Shown here: piece after piece, positions 1 to 7,389 of the stretch
Layout: the number at the start of each line of letters is the position of its first letter
Position numbering within the stretch: the first letter of the stretch is position 1
DNA from: Bacillota bacterium
GTDB lineage: Bacteria; Bacillota; Bacilli; Tumebacillales; Effusibacillaceae
NCBI GenBank assembly: GCA_020059765.1
Contig: JAGVBM010000209.1
Span: 1 to 21,459, forward strand
DNA length: 21,459 bases
Reading direction: 5' to 3'
Program-made: the position numbers and the translations under genes
The notes under the pieces: generated by a model
The model's input: only the letters and a program-made list of their open reading frames with translations
Databases searched by the model: none
What the model was told of the DNA's origin: nothing

Positions 1-1519
1 AGGGCCGCATTCGCTTGCCCCCGTTGGCGATTGTGCTTATATACTGGGCAAGCTGCAGGGTTGTAAAGTTCGAATTCTGACCGATGGCCGTGAACGGCAT
101 GTTGGTGGCCGCAAAGTCGAAATAGTTATATTTGCCGGTACTTTCAAAGGGAAGATCGATTCCCGTGTTGACGCCAAGCCCGAATTCGTTTTGGTATTTG
201 CGCAGTTTGTTTACCGCCGGTTTGTCGTATTTCTCCATCCAGGCGCTAATCCCCATGCTCCCCAACTGCTCGTGATGGGATAACCGCATGCCGACCGTAT
301 ACATGTAAACGTTGCAGGATTCGGCGATCGCCTTTCGGCCGTCCACCCACCCATGCCCCTCATGTTTCCAATCGAGTGCCGTGTATCCGGCAATGTTCTT
401 GGAGCCGAGACAGAGAATTTTTTCGTCCGGCTTCATGACGCCTTCCTTCAACCCACTCATCGTCGTCAGCATTTTGACTGTGGAACCGGGTTCATACGGA
501 TATTCCACCGCATGATTGGTTTGCCCCTGCAGAAAAACTTTGTAGTTCTCATCCGAGATTCCGTTCAGCCAGTGATTGGGGTCAAACGGCGGATAACTGG
601 CCATTGCCAATATTTCGCCGTTGTTGGGATCTATCGCCACGGCTGCCGCATGCGATACCTTGCTGTTTTTTTGCAGCGCGGTGACCCGTTCCGCCAATGC
701 TTCTTCCGTTACCTGCTGCAGTTTTTTGTCGATCGTTAAAATCAGGTCGTTACCCGGAATTGGCTTTTTCTCGATATAAATCGAGTCCTTATCCCTGCGA
801 ACCGGATCTCCGTGAATGTTGACCTCAACCCGGGTGGCGCCGTGAATTCCTTTTAAAAACGGCTCATATTGTGCTTCCAGTCCGGTAATTCCGACCCGGT
901 CAGTCATCAAATACCCTTTGTCCCGGTATTTCGGCCATGTTGTATCTTTGATGGAATTCATGTACCCAATGATATGGGATGCAAATGTTTTCAGACGATA
1001 ATCGCGAATCGCTTCCGGGATGACCGCGATCCCCGGCAGTTCATCCAAATGTTCGCGGATCATCGCCACTTGTTTGTCCGTGGCATTCACTTTTAACTTA
1101 CGGGGGGCAGATCGCGGCAGGGAATCCTTTTCCCCTTTCATGATGGCAATCAGATCTTCTTGCTTCGGTTTTTCCTTGTCAATCGGATCTTCGAGCAGCG
1201 GCATCAATTTGTCGGCCAAAGTTTGGATCAGTTGATCCTCTTCTTTCTGATCCCGATTGGTCAGAGGATTTGTATATTGAATAGTAAAGGAGGGTTTGTT
1301 CGAGACAATGATTTCACGGTTGCGATCCAGAAATTGTCCGCGGGGTGCCGGGAGAATTTGCTGGGCGTAGCGGTTGGCTTCCGCTTCCATCGCGTAATCT
1401 TCTCCCCTGCCGAGTTGAACGAAGCTAAGCCGCAACAATAAAATCATCAGTCCGACAAATAATACCAAAAATAAAAGGTGCACCCGTCCACTATGCTGTG
1501 TCTGATTATCCCTATCCAT
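1..1519 (-). CDS. Class B penicillin-binding protein (peptidoglycan transpeptidase), partial
   Basis: The gene enters from the left edge and lacks its C-terminus; 506 codons are visible. Class B PBPs cross-link peptidoglycan outside the membrane. One N-terminal membrane segment (about residues 14-34) is followed by a PBP-dimerisation region with APRGQFLDRN (about residues 60-69) and DRVGITGLE, then the transpeptidase domain. The nucleophile motif STVK is at residues 346-349 and the second motif SCN at 401-403; the 55-residue spacing is typical. The KTG motif would lie beyond the window. The ATG at 1519 is preceded by GGAAAGGAG, about 10 bases away. The DRVG stretch and overall layout resemble Bacillus PbpA/PbpH (rod-elongation PBPs) more than sporulation SpoVD, which would need C-terminal PASTA domains that cannot be checked here. 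Family call is firm; the exact paralogue is uncertain. Confidence 0.93.
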   Translation of the reverse strand, partial: MDRDNQTQHSGRVHLLFLVLFVGLMILLLRLSFVQLGRGEDYAMEAEANRYAQQILPAPRGQFLDRNREIIVSNKPSFTIQYTNPLTNRDQKEEDQLIQTLADKLMPLLEDPIDKEKPKQEDLIAIMKGEKDSLPRSAPRKLKVNATDKQVAMIREHLDELPGIAVIPEAIRDYRLKTFASHIIGYMNSIKDTTWPKYRDKGYLMTDRVGITGLEAQYEPFLKGIHGATRVEVNIHGDPVRRDKDSIYIEKKPIPGNDLILTIDKKLQQVTEEALAERVTALQKNSKVSHAAAVAIDPNNGEILAMASYPPFDPNHWLNGISDENYKVFLQGQTNHAVEYPYEPGSTVKMLTTMSGLKEGVMKPDEKILCLGSKNIAGYTALDWKHEGHGWVDGRKAIAESCNVYMYTVGMRLSHHEQLGSMGISAWMEKYDKPAVNKLRKYQNEFGLGVNTGIDLPFESTGKYNYFDFAATNMPFTAIGQNSNFTTLQLAQYISTIANGGKRMRP

Positions 1520-1614
1520 GGACAAGCCCAGCTCCTTTCCGAACATTTCCGTGTTTGGCTTGAATACGGTGTCAACTGTCCAGCATGACCCGTAAGATCG
1601 CATATTTTAATTTT

Positions 1615-1643
1615 ATTGTACCAAGGGATTGTCCACTTTTGAA
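1615..1643 (-). promoter_or_regulatory. Putative sigma-A promoter of the penicillin-binding protein gene
   Basis: Read on the minus strand, TTCAAA (1638-1643) is separated by 17 bases from TACAAT (1615-1620). Both boxes are close to the sigma-A consensus, and the site lies about 95 bases upstream of the PBP start codon. Assigned from sequence resemblance only. Confidence 0.5.
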
Positions 1644-1695
1644 CAAACATTTTTCTTTTCTAAATTCAGTCTGTCACACCCGATGCCCATCCTTT

Positions 1696-1712
1696 TCCTT
1701 TGCAACAAAGGA
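1696..1712. repeat. Perfect 7-bp inverted repeat in the PBP/aldo-keto reductase intergenic region
   Basis: TCCTTTG-CAA-CAAAGGA forms a perfect 7-bp stem with a 3-base loop. It sits 64 bases before the aldo/keto reductase start in the 257-base gap between divergent genes (1520-1776). No T-run follows on either strand, so it looks more like an operator or leader hairpin than a terminator. Apart from this and the PBP promoter I see no gene or clear element in the gap; no good sigma-A promoter for the reductase was found. Confidence 0.35.
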
Positions 1713-1776
1713 TTCTCTTGATGAACAATAGAATAACATTAGGTGTTAGAGTCCAGATTGCAGGGAGGAATTTTAC

Positions 1777-2727
1777 GTGAAGTATCGCAAACTTGGAAAA
1801 AGCGGCCTGCGGGTGTCGGAAATCGCCCTTGGCAGTTGGCTGACATATGGCGGATCGGTGGAAAAAGAGACCGCTATCCGTTGTATCGACGAAGCGTATG
1901 AAGCAGGAGTCAATTTTTTTGATACCGCCAATGTATACGCTCGCGGGGAATCGGAAAAAGTCGTCGGTGAAGCTCTGCGCAAATATCCGCGGGATTCATA
2001 TGTTCTTGCAACCAAAGTATTCTTTCCCATGGGGGATGGCCCGAATGACCGGGGCTTATCACGCAAGCATATTATCGAACAATGCAACGCATCGTTAAAA
2101 CGGCTGGGTGTTGATTATGTCGATTTGTACCAATGCCACCGTTTTGACCCGGAAACCCCGCTCGATGAAACATTGCGGGCGCTGGATGACCTGGTTACCC
2201 AAGGTAAAGTGTTATATACCGGGGTATCCGAGTGGAGCGCCGTTCAAATCAACGATGCTGTGCATTTGGCCGACAGGAACGGATATGATCGGATCGTATC
2301 CAATCAACCGGTGTACAACATGTTGAACCGTTATATCGAGAAAGATGTGCTGCCCTTGAGCGAACGTGAGGGAATCGGACAGGTTGTTTTTTCGCCGCTG
2401 GCGCAAGGGGTGTTGACCGGTAAATACAAACCCGGTCATCCGGCACCGGAAGGGTCGCGTGCTTCCCATCCGCAGCAGGGTGCCTTTGTACAGCGCTTCT
2501 TGACGGACGATACACTTGTAAAAGTGGAACAGCTGAATCGAATGGCACTTGAAGCAGGGATTTCCTTAGCCAACCTGGCCCTGGCCTGGATTCTTCGACA
2601 ACCAGGCGTCTCTTCTGCCATTATCGGCGCTTCTCGTCCGGAGCAAGTTAAAGAAAACGTCAAAGCAAGCGAAATCGATCTTACGCCTGATCTGTTGGCT
2701 GCCATCGATGCCGTATTGGAAGGCTAG
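1777..2727 (+). CDS. Aldo/keto reductase family oxidoreductase
   Basis: This is a 316-residue soluble (alpha/beta)8-barrel enzyme expected to reduce aldehydes or ketones with NADPH. The catalytic tetrad is visible: Asp49 and Tyr54 in FFDTANVY, Lys80 in LATKV and His121 in LYQCHR. The C-terminal cofactor-binding end is also present (SSAIIGASRPEQVKEN). The form without long loops, with N-terminal MKYRKLGKSGLRVSEIALGS, matches the bacterial YghZ/Kv-beta-like branch. The GTG start at 1777 is supported by AGGGAGGA seven bases upstream. The gene stands alone, divergent from the PBP and convergent with the exporter unit. The physiological substrate cannot be deduced; detoxification of reactive carbonyls is a common role in this branch but only an inference here. 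Confidence 0.93.
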   Translation: MKYRKLGKSGLRVSEIALGSWLTYGGSVEKETAIRCIDEAYEAGVNFFDTANVYARGESEKVVGEALRKYPRDSYVLATKVFFPMGDGPNDRGLSRKHIIEQCNASLKRLGVDYVDLYQCHRFDPETPLDETLRALDDLVTQGKVLYTGVSEWSAVQINDAVHLADRNGYDRIVSNQPVYNMLNRYIEKDVLPLSEREGIGQVVFSPLAQGVLTGKYKPGHPAPEGSRASHPQQGAFVQRFLTDDTLVKVEQLNRMALEAGISLANLALAWILRQPGVSSAIIGASRPEQVKENVKASEIDLTPDLLAAIDAVLEG

Positions 2728-2770
2728 GATTGATCTGCTAATGTCTGTCTGACCCACCCCATACTTTTTA

Positions 2771-2814
2771 AAGGGGCTTGTCCCGCGAAAGAAAATCTTC
2801 CGGGACAGCCCCTT
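2771..2814. terminator. Hairpin between convergent genes, probable bidirectional terminator
   Basis: The left arm AAGGGGCTTGTCCCG (2771-2785) pairs with CGGGACAGCCCCTT (2801-2814) with one bulged T and a 15-base loop. It lies between the aldo/keto reductase stop and the end of the convergent exporter/HTH unit. T-runs on both sides are short (TTTAAAAAG on the minus strand, TTCTC on the plus), so termination may be partial. Confidence 0.6.
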
Positions 2815-2850
2815 CTCATGTATGGGATCAGGTGTGCAAAGCGGGCGGGC

Positions 2851-3057
2851 CTACTCGTAATGCCGCTGTTCCCCTTTCTGCCGTTCCGCCCACTCCAAAA
2901 AATCTTTTCCATTCACATACAGCTCATCGTCGGTATAATGTGAAGGAAGGTGTCCTCGCTCCACCAACTGCCGGATTTCTTCCACCTGCATGTCGGCCCG
3001 TTTGGCCAATGCCCACAGATCATAGGATTCGTCCCGGTGTACTTGTTCGATTCGCAT
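2851..3057 (-). CDS. Small excisionase/MerR-like helix-turn-helix protein
   Basis: The 68-residue protein follows the pattern of single-domain HTH_17/excisionase-type DNA-binding proteins: LWALAKRADMQVEEIRQLVE (residues 14-33) would be the HTH, then RGHLPSHYT as the wing turn and VNGKDFLEWAERQ as the closing helix. The ATG at 3057 has AAGGAGA six to seven bases upstream, so it is very likely expressed. It begins 65 bases after the ABC permease stop with no intervening terminator, suggesting co-transcription with the exporter. The tail is charged (KGEQRHYE). I do not recognise a named family member. A DNA-binding regulatory role is inferred from fold pattern only; many such short Bacillales proteins are annotated as hypothetical. 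Confidence 0.7.
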   Translation of the reverse strand: MRIEQVHRDESYDLWALAKRADMQVEEIRQLVERGHLPSHYTDDELYVNGKDFLEWAERQKGEQRHYE

Positions 3058-3122
3058 ACAAATTCTCCTTATCTTGTAAATTCGGCATGCTTATCGTACC
3101 CGATTGCGCTTCCCTTATGCAT

Positions 3123-4124
3123 TCACGCCAAAACGTCACGTTTTGTAAAAGCCGCGAAACCTGCAATCAACGCTGCCAAAGCCCAAACCGCGAGCACAGT
3201 CAAGGAAAACGGCAACGACATCCCTTCAATTGGCGGAGCCATACCCGACAGATAGCCGGTAATTCGAAGATTAACCATGAACAGATATTTAGCGGCTGTC
3301 CAATCGCCTGCCAGGTCGATCAAAATATTGCCCCCGATCAAGGCCGCCAGCATGATCCCCATGGCAGCTGCCGCGTGTCGCACCATGATCGACAGGGTAA
3401 AGGTGAGGGTGGCAATCGTTACGCTCACCGCCCATCCGAGCCCGTAGGCACGGAGAATATACTGCCATTGGGGAATCATAACCGCCGTCGATGCATCCAA
3501 TTGTCCGCCGACCACCGAAAATCCGCTTGCCACAGGCATCGTCCAGCCTGTCCACCCGAAGAACAACCCTCCTACAGCCGCAGCCGCAAGAAAAGCGGAC
3601 AGAATAGTCAATGTTACAAACATCATCAGAGCCGCATATTTGGCAGCCAGTATTTTCCAACGTTTAACCGGTCTTGTCAGCAGCAGTTTGATCGTACCTT
3701 CGCTCCATTCGTTGGAAACCAGATCGGCTGACAGCGTAACAACCAACAAAGGAAGCAGCAAGGAAGCGCTCAAGTCCATGAATGTTCTGACAAAAGTACT
3801 GGTTCCCGGTGCGGCCGGATCGATGTTTTTGTTGAGATAATAGCGGGCTTGCTCGATCTTAAACTGATAGTACCGCTTTCGCTCGTCCGGCACATAGACG
3901 TTTTTCATGCGGCTTTCATAATCGGCGATCTGCTGCTGGAGGACCGGTTTCCAATCCAGGGTTCCGACCCGCTGCAGCATTCTTGCTTGCGTCAACTGTT
4001 GGGCGTAGGCAAACAAACTGACCATCGCCAACAGCAGTACCATCACAAGTGTGAATCTCCGGCGTTTGACCAGCTTGATCGTTTCATTTTCCACCAAATG
4101 GACAAACTTACGCAATCCGGTCAC
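3123..4124 (-). CDS. ABC-2 type exporter permease subunit
   Basis: This 333-residue integral membrane protein has about six hydrophobic segments. The first (about residues 24-42) is followed by a roughly 90-residue extracytoplasmic stretch, then SASLLLPLLVVTLSADLVSN, a segment after the coupling loop (EWSEGTIKLLLTRPVKRWK) and three more helices toward the C-terminus. The EWSEGTIKxLLTRPV loop is a hallmark of ABC-2 permeases of the BcrB/NatB type, where it contacts the ATPase. The GTG start at 4124 overlaps the ATPase gene by 17 bases and has GGAG nine bases upstream, indicating translational coupling. Related pairs export antimicrobial peptides, bacitracin-like compounds or sodium; the substrate here is unknown. 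No truncation or frameshift is seen. Confidence 0.9.
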   Translation of the reverse strand: MTGLRKFVHLVENETIKLVKRRRFTLVMVLLLAMVSLFAYAQQLTQARMLQRVGTLDWKPVLQQQIADYESRMKNVYVPDERKRYYQFKIEQARYYLNKNIDPAAPGTSTFVRTFMDLSASLLLPLLVVTLSADLVSNEWSEGTIKLLLTRPVKRWKILAAKYAALMMFVTLTILSAFLAAAAVGGLFFGWTGWTMPVASGFSVVGGQLDASTAVMIPQWQYILRAYGLGWAVSVTIATLTFTLSIMVRHAAAAMGIMLAALIGGNILIDLAGDWTAAKYLFMVNLRITGYLSGMAPPIEGMSLPFSLTVLAVWALAALIAGFAAFTKRDVLA

Positions 4125-5037
4125 CCCCCGTCATCTCCAAGAACAGGTCTTCCAACGAAGGAGTCGCCTGCATAAGGGAAAATACTTTGATTCCGGAATC
4201 GACCAGGTATTTGTTGATGTCCGGCACCCGTTCCGGTGCGGTTTGACAGCGGATAGCGGCTTGATCAAGCAGTACTCCGCGGACATCAGGATGTTCCCGC
4301 AGCAGGTCAAACGCCTTTTCTGCCGGCTCCGCTCTCCATACATACTCCCCTTGCTGGTTCGCGATCAATTCGCTGACCGATCCTTCATACAGACAACGAC
4401 CCTGATGGAGAATTGCCACCCGGTCGCACATCATCTCAATTTCGCTGAGCAGATGGCTGGATATAAACACGCCGACCCCTTCATGTTCCGCCAAAGTGCG
4501 GACGAATTCCCGCAATTCGCGAATGCCGCCGGGGTCCAGACCGTTTGTCGGTTCATCCAGGATCAACAGTTTGGGTTTTCCCAGCAGGGCTTGCGCAATA
4601 CCCAGCCGCTGCCGCATGCCAAGCGAATAAGTTTTCACTTTATCGTGAATTCTGTTTTCTAGACCCACCAAACGGATCACTTCATCAATTCGTTCGTTGC
4701 TGATACCGTCCGACATTCTCGCAAACTGCTGCAAATTCTCGCGACCGGTCAAAAATTTGTACAGTTCGGGATTTTCCACGATGCAGCCGACTTCCCGCAT
4801 CGCGTTTACAAAATCACGCTGCAAATCATGTCCGCCGATTTGAACTGTACCGCCGGTCGGCTTGATCAAGCCGACCAGCATCCGAATGGTCGTTGTTTTG
4901 CCCGCGCCGTTCGGGCCCAAAAAACCGAATACTTCGCCTGCTCGCACATCAAATGAAAGGTTATGAATCAGTTTATTGCCGCCGATCGTTTTTTCCAGAT
5001 TTCGTACGGACAGCACCGTCTCATTTTGCTTCGCCAT
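4108..5037 (-). CDS. ABC exporter ATP-binding subunit (BcrA/NatA type)
   Basis: This 309-residue ATPase energises the permease encoded immediately downstream. Walker A is GPNGAGKTT (41-49), the signature loop is SLGMRQRLG (138-146, the SLGM form common in this subfamily), Walker B is LLILDEP (157-163) with Glu162, and the switch histidine lies in ISSHLLSE. The Q-loop position reads VENPELY (87-93), with Glu replacing Gln, as in the bacitracin-exporter branch. The last 80-90 residues form the accessory C-terminal domain usual in BcrA-like ATPases. The ATG at 5037 has AGGAGG seven bases upstream. It is the first gene of an exporter-HTH unit and is divergent from the SGNH esterase across 52 bases. 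A role in antimicrobial or peptide export is inferred from family only. Confidence 0.93.
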   Translation of the reverse strand: MAKQNETVLSVRNLEKTIGGNKLIHNLSFDVRAGEVFGFLGPNGAGKTTTIRMLVGLIKPTGGTVQIGGHDLQRDFVNAMREVGCIVENPELYKFLTGRENLQQFARMSDGISNERIDEVIRLVGLENRIHDKVKTYSLGMRQRLGIAQALLGKPKLLILDEPTNGLDPGGIRELREFVRTLAEHEGVGVFISSHLLSEIEMMCDRVAILHQGRCLYEGSVSELIANQQGEYVWRAEPAEKAFDLLREHPDVRGVLLDQAAIRCQTAPERVPDINKYLVDSGIKVFSLMQATPSLEDLFLEMTGGDRIA

Positions 5038-5062
5038 ATTAGGCCTCCTGTAAAAATCCTGT

Positions 5063-5068
5063 TATAAT
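5063..5068 (+). promoter_or_regulatory. Consensus -10 box upstream of the SGNH esterase gene
   Basis: A perfect TATAAT (5063-5068) lies 21 bases before the esterase ATG. The -35 region at correct spacing (around 5039-5045) matches poorly. It shares bases with the divergent exporter -10 box. Confidence 0.4.
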
Positions 5069-5095
5069 CATACCGAAGGGGGGACAGACATGCAA
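5067..5095 (-). promoter_or_regulatory. Putative sigma-A promoter of the ABC exporter unit
   Basis: On the minus strand TTGCAT (5090-5095) lies 17 bases from TATGAT (5067-5072), giving a transcript start about 25 bases before the ATPase ATG. The -10 box is good and the -35 box partial. It overlaps the TATAAT of the divergent esterase gene, so the two promoters would compete for polymerase. Confidence 0.4.
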
Positions 5096-5938
5096 AACAG
5101 GAAGCTCGTTTGGTATTCGCTCGCGGCCGCTTCTTTGTCTGGTCTGTTTGTATTAGGGACAGGCGCCGTACTTGCCCTGCAGGATTCCATTCGCCAACCG
5201 GAAAGCAGACCCTCTGCATTCGCATCGAACCCGGCGACCCAATTGCCGCAGACTCCCGCCAAGTCGACTGCGGTTGAAACCCCTTCCCTTCCTGCCCATA
5301 CCGCAGTGAACGAGAAAAACGAATATCATATCGTCGCCCTGGGCGATTCCTTGACACGGGGCATGGGCGACGAAAAGGGCCAAGGATATGTGGGTCACCT
5401 GACCCGCGAACTGCAAAAAACAACAACGGAAAAGGTGAGTGCTGCCAACTTGGGTATCAACGGCATGCAATCACCTGAACTGCTCGAATATGTTAATTCC
5501 CCTGAAGTTCGGAACGAAATCAAAGCCGCCAGTTTAATCACTCTCTCTATCGGAGGCAATGACTTGACGAACGGGGCAGGCACGATTGCCGCACCCGATG
5601 AAGGATTGGCAAAACAAACTCGGCAAGCGTTTTTGTCCAATCTTGACCAAATTTTGCAGCTTATCCGATCGCAAAACCGATCAGCGCCCATTCTGTTCGT
5701 CGGTCTTTACAATCCGTTTCCCTACTCGGGAGAGCTAAGGGAACAAGCGCTCAATTTGCTGGAAGAATGGAATTTGCAGACATCACGAGTCCTGCGCAAA
5801 TATCCTGACACGATCCTCATTCCAACGCAAGACCTGTTTGTCCGGAAAGGGGATGTACTCTTGGCTCCTGACCATTTTCATCCGAACTCCAAAGGGTACA
5901 AAGCGATTGCGGAACGCATGCTGCAAGATCTGAAATAA
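5090..5938 (+). CDS. Membrane-anchored SGNH/GDSL-family esterase (YpmR-like)
   Basis: This 282-residue protein has an N-terminal signal or anchor helix (about residues 10-30), a Pro/Ser/Thr-rich linker (about 35-72) and an SGNH hydrolase domain. All four blocks are visible: ALGDSLTRG with nucleophile Ser87, NLGINGMQS with Gly122, SIGGND with Asn157, and DHFHPN with Asp261 and His264. LYNPFPY is typical of the Bacillus YpmR/lipase-acylhydrolase subfamily. The enzyme should act outside the membrane on an ester such as a lipid, acylated polymer or peptidoglycan O-acyl group; the substrate cannot be set from sequence. The ATG at 5090 is preceded by AAGGGGGGA. The gene is monocistronic, closed by a strong terminator. 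There is no lipobox cysteine after the first helix, so membrane anchoring or type I cleavage is expected. Confidence 0.9.
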   Translation: MQNRKLVWYSLAAASLSGLFVLGTGAVLALQDSIRQPESRPSAFASNPATQLPQTPAKSTAVETPSLPAHTAVNEKNEYHIVALGDSLTRGMGDEKGQGYVGHLTRELQKTTTEKVSAANLGINGMQSPELLEYVNSPEVRNEIKAASLITLSIGGNDLTNGAGTIAAPDEGLAKQTRQAFLSNLDQILQLIRSQNRSAPILFVGLYNPFPYSGELREQALNLLEEWNLQTSRVLRKYPDTILIPTQDLFVRKGDVLLAPDHFHPNSKGYKAIAERMLQDLK

Positions 5939-5943
5939 CAGGA

Positions 5944-5982
5944 AAAAAGGCAAACCTTCTTACCGGGAAGGTTTGCCTTTTT
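5944..5982. terminator. Strong bidirectional intrinsic terminator
   Basis: AAAAAGGCAAACCTTC (5944-5959) and GAAGGTTTGCCTTTTT (5967-5982) form a perfect 16-bp stem with a 7-base loop. T-runs occur on both strands, so it serves the esterase gene from the left and the pseudokinase gene from the right. Confidence 0.93.
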
Positions 5983-5987
5983 CATAG

Positions 5988-7199
5988 TTATTTTCCGCTG
6001 CTGACGTAAAAGATAATCCTTGAATTGGGACGACCGGTCGTGGAATCCCACTCCTGTTTGAAAACCGTACCGATCGGGGCGTCCGAACGCACCCAATAAT
6101 AAGCATAGCGCAGATGACGAGTCAGCAGCAATCGTTCCGCCTCCTCCTGATTCATTCCGATCAAATCGGGTTCGTTGATCGTTACAGTGTTAATTTTGGA
6201 TATCGGCTCTTTTGGGGAGATGGTGATCGTGCTGGACGATTGGGGAGTTTCTGCCATCGCCAAACCGGTCGTCCCATTTTCAATGCCGGTTGTTAATCGA
6301 TTTGAAGGCAGATCCGGTGTTTCGGTGAACACAGATAACGACAATACAATACCCGCAGCCAGCGTTCCAATTGCCGTAACCCAATAGGAAAGGGCTGAGG
6401 GACGAGCCTGCAAGATAGTCAATCGCTTTTTGGCAGGTCGCCGCTTGCGGAGCAATGCTTCGCGTTCGACTTCGGTTACAATCGGTTCGACTGCCGACTG
6501 CCGTTCTTCCCCGAACTCTTTCAAGTGGTGAACCGGATATTTTTCAAGAATCAGTTTCAGATCGTAGGATGCATCGGAAACATTTCGATAAGCGGGTTGC
6601 CGCTGCCCCGTCAGTCGTTCAATGACTTCGAGCAGCTTGCTCTGCACGTGATGATCGGCAAATTCGACAAGCGCTGACAGCCGTTGGAGGATTTCCCCCA
6701 ACTGTTTGAGGTCGATTTGCTTGTCGCGGAGAATCGGTTGACAAAGCAATGGATAAACAAAAGAAATTTTCAACTCATTGTCTGCAAGCCAAATCAGATC
6801 AGGCTCCAAATTTCCGTGAACCACATTTTGTTCATGGGCATGAGCGATGGCATCCGTCAGCATAAACGCGATTCGCAGCGCTTCCTTCACAGTGACCGAC
6901 GCTTGATTTTCCAATACATCACGCAAGCTGCTGCCGGACTGATGTTCGGAAATCAAATAACAATCCCAATCATCGTATTCCAAATCATAGGTACTCATAA
7001 TATGATGGTGAGAGAGTTTGGCGATCGATTGAATGCGCTGCCGGAACTCCGAGTTGGAGGAAAAGCCGCAGTTACGAAAGATTGTTACGATAACGGTGCG
7101 GGGCAGAAAACTGTCGCGAGCCTTGAAGATTTCGACATCCTGAAATGTCATGACACGCTCTTCAAGTTGGTAGCGTGTTGAAATTTTCCGATCTTGCAC
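5988..7199 (-). CDS. Membrane pseudokinase with C-terminal PASTA domain
   Basis: With the GTG at 7199 (AGAGGAGGAG eight bases upstream) the protein is 403 residues; an in-frame GTG at 7220 would place that binding site inside the gene. Residues 1 to about 220 follow the PrkC/Stk-type Ser/Thr kinase fold, but the catalytic motifs are gone. The glycine-rich loop reads VMTFQDVEIFKARD with no glycine, the ATP-binding Lys of VAVK is Thr39 (VIVTIF), the catalytic HRDLKPxN is HGNLEPDL (128-135), and DFG is replaced in LKISFVYP. A basic stretch (RKRRPAKKR, 251-259) precedes a membrane helix (about 270-291), a Ser/Thr-rich linker and one PASTA domain (about 338-403). PASTA domains bind muropeptides or cell-wall material in true kinases. 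A signalling or scaffold role at the wall is inferred. No phosphatase or division gene lies beside it. Confidence 0.85.
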   Translation of the reverse strand: MQDRKISTRYQLEERVMTFQDVEIFKARDSFLPRTVIVTIFRNCGFSSNSEFRQRIQSIAKLSHHHIMSTYDLEYDDWDCYLISEHQSGSSLRDVLENQASVTVKEALRIAFMLTDAIAHAHEQNVVHGNLEPDLIWLADNELKISFVYPLLCQPILRDKQIDLKQLGEILQRLSALVEFADHHVQSKLLEVIERLTGQRQPAYRNVSDASYDLKLILEKYPVHHLKEFGEERQSAVEPIVTEVEREALLRKRRPAKKRLTILQARPSALSYWVTAIGTLAAGIVLSLSVFTETPDLPSNRLTTGIENGTTGLAMAETPQSSSTITISPKEPISKINTVTINEPDLIGMNQEEAERLLLTRHLRYAYYWVRSDAPIGTVFKQEWDSTTGRPNSRIIFYVSSGK

Positions 7200-7238
7200 C
7201 CGACATTCTCCTCCTCTCACCTAAACGTTATGATTCAC

Positions 7239-7260
7239 AAGATTAATCTTAATCAAGATT
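7239..7260. promoter_or_regulatory. Nested AAGATT/AATCTT inverted repeats, candidate operator
   Basis: AAGATTAATCTT (7239-7250) is a perfect 12-bp palindrome, and its right half also pairs with AAGATT at 7255-7260 (AATCTT-AATC-AAGATT). Three half-sites in 22 bases sit just downstream of the likely pseudokinase transcript start and about 40 bases before its start codon, where a repressor would act. No known regulator is matched. Confidence 0.4.
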
Positions 7261-7275
7261 TTGCAACAAATTACT

Positions 7276-7304
7276 AATAAACAATATTCGACAATTTATG
7301 TCAA
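7276..7304 (-). promoter_or_regulatory. Putative sigma-A promoter of the pseudokinase gene
   Basis: On the minus strand a perfect TTGACA (7299-7304) is followed after 17 bases by TTTATT (7276-7281). The start would be near 7269, leaving a leader of about 70 bases that contains the AAGATT inverted repeats. Confidence 0.45.
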
Positions 7305-7335
7305 TTTCCTTCATTGTGATACCGTAAAGTTTTTG

Positions 7336-7364
7336 TTGAAAGGAAAAGTTCAGTTCGATATGAT
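7336..7364 (+). promoter_or_regulatory. Sigma-A promoter of the two-gene membrane-protein unit
   Basis: TTGAAA (7336-7341) is followed after exactly 17 bases by TATGAT (7359-7364); each box differs from consensus at one position. The start near 7371 gives a very short leader before the AAAGGGG binding site and the GTG at 7390. It is one of the best promoter matches in the window. Confidence 0.6.
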
Positions 7365-7389
7365 TCATCCTGAAAGGGGTTGACCGCAC

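Noticed and set aside
2778..3731. 317-residue open frame on the plus strand across the HTH gene and the permease
   Set aside because: It runs through the terminator hairpin and is antisense to two well-supported genes; its composition looks non-biological.
4051..4662. 203-residue plus-strand frame opposite the ABC ATPase
   Set aside because: It is a shadow of a clear ATPase gene and has no motif of its own.
7200..7220. Upstream GTG extension of the pseudokinase by seven codons
   Set aside because: The extension reads through AGAGGAGGAG, which is an excellent ribosome binding site for the GTG at 7199.
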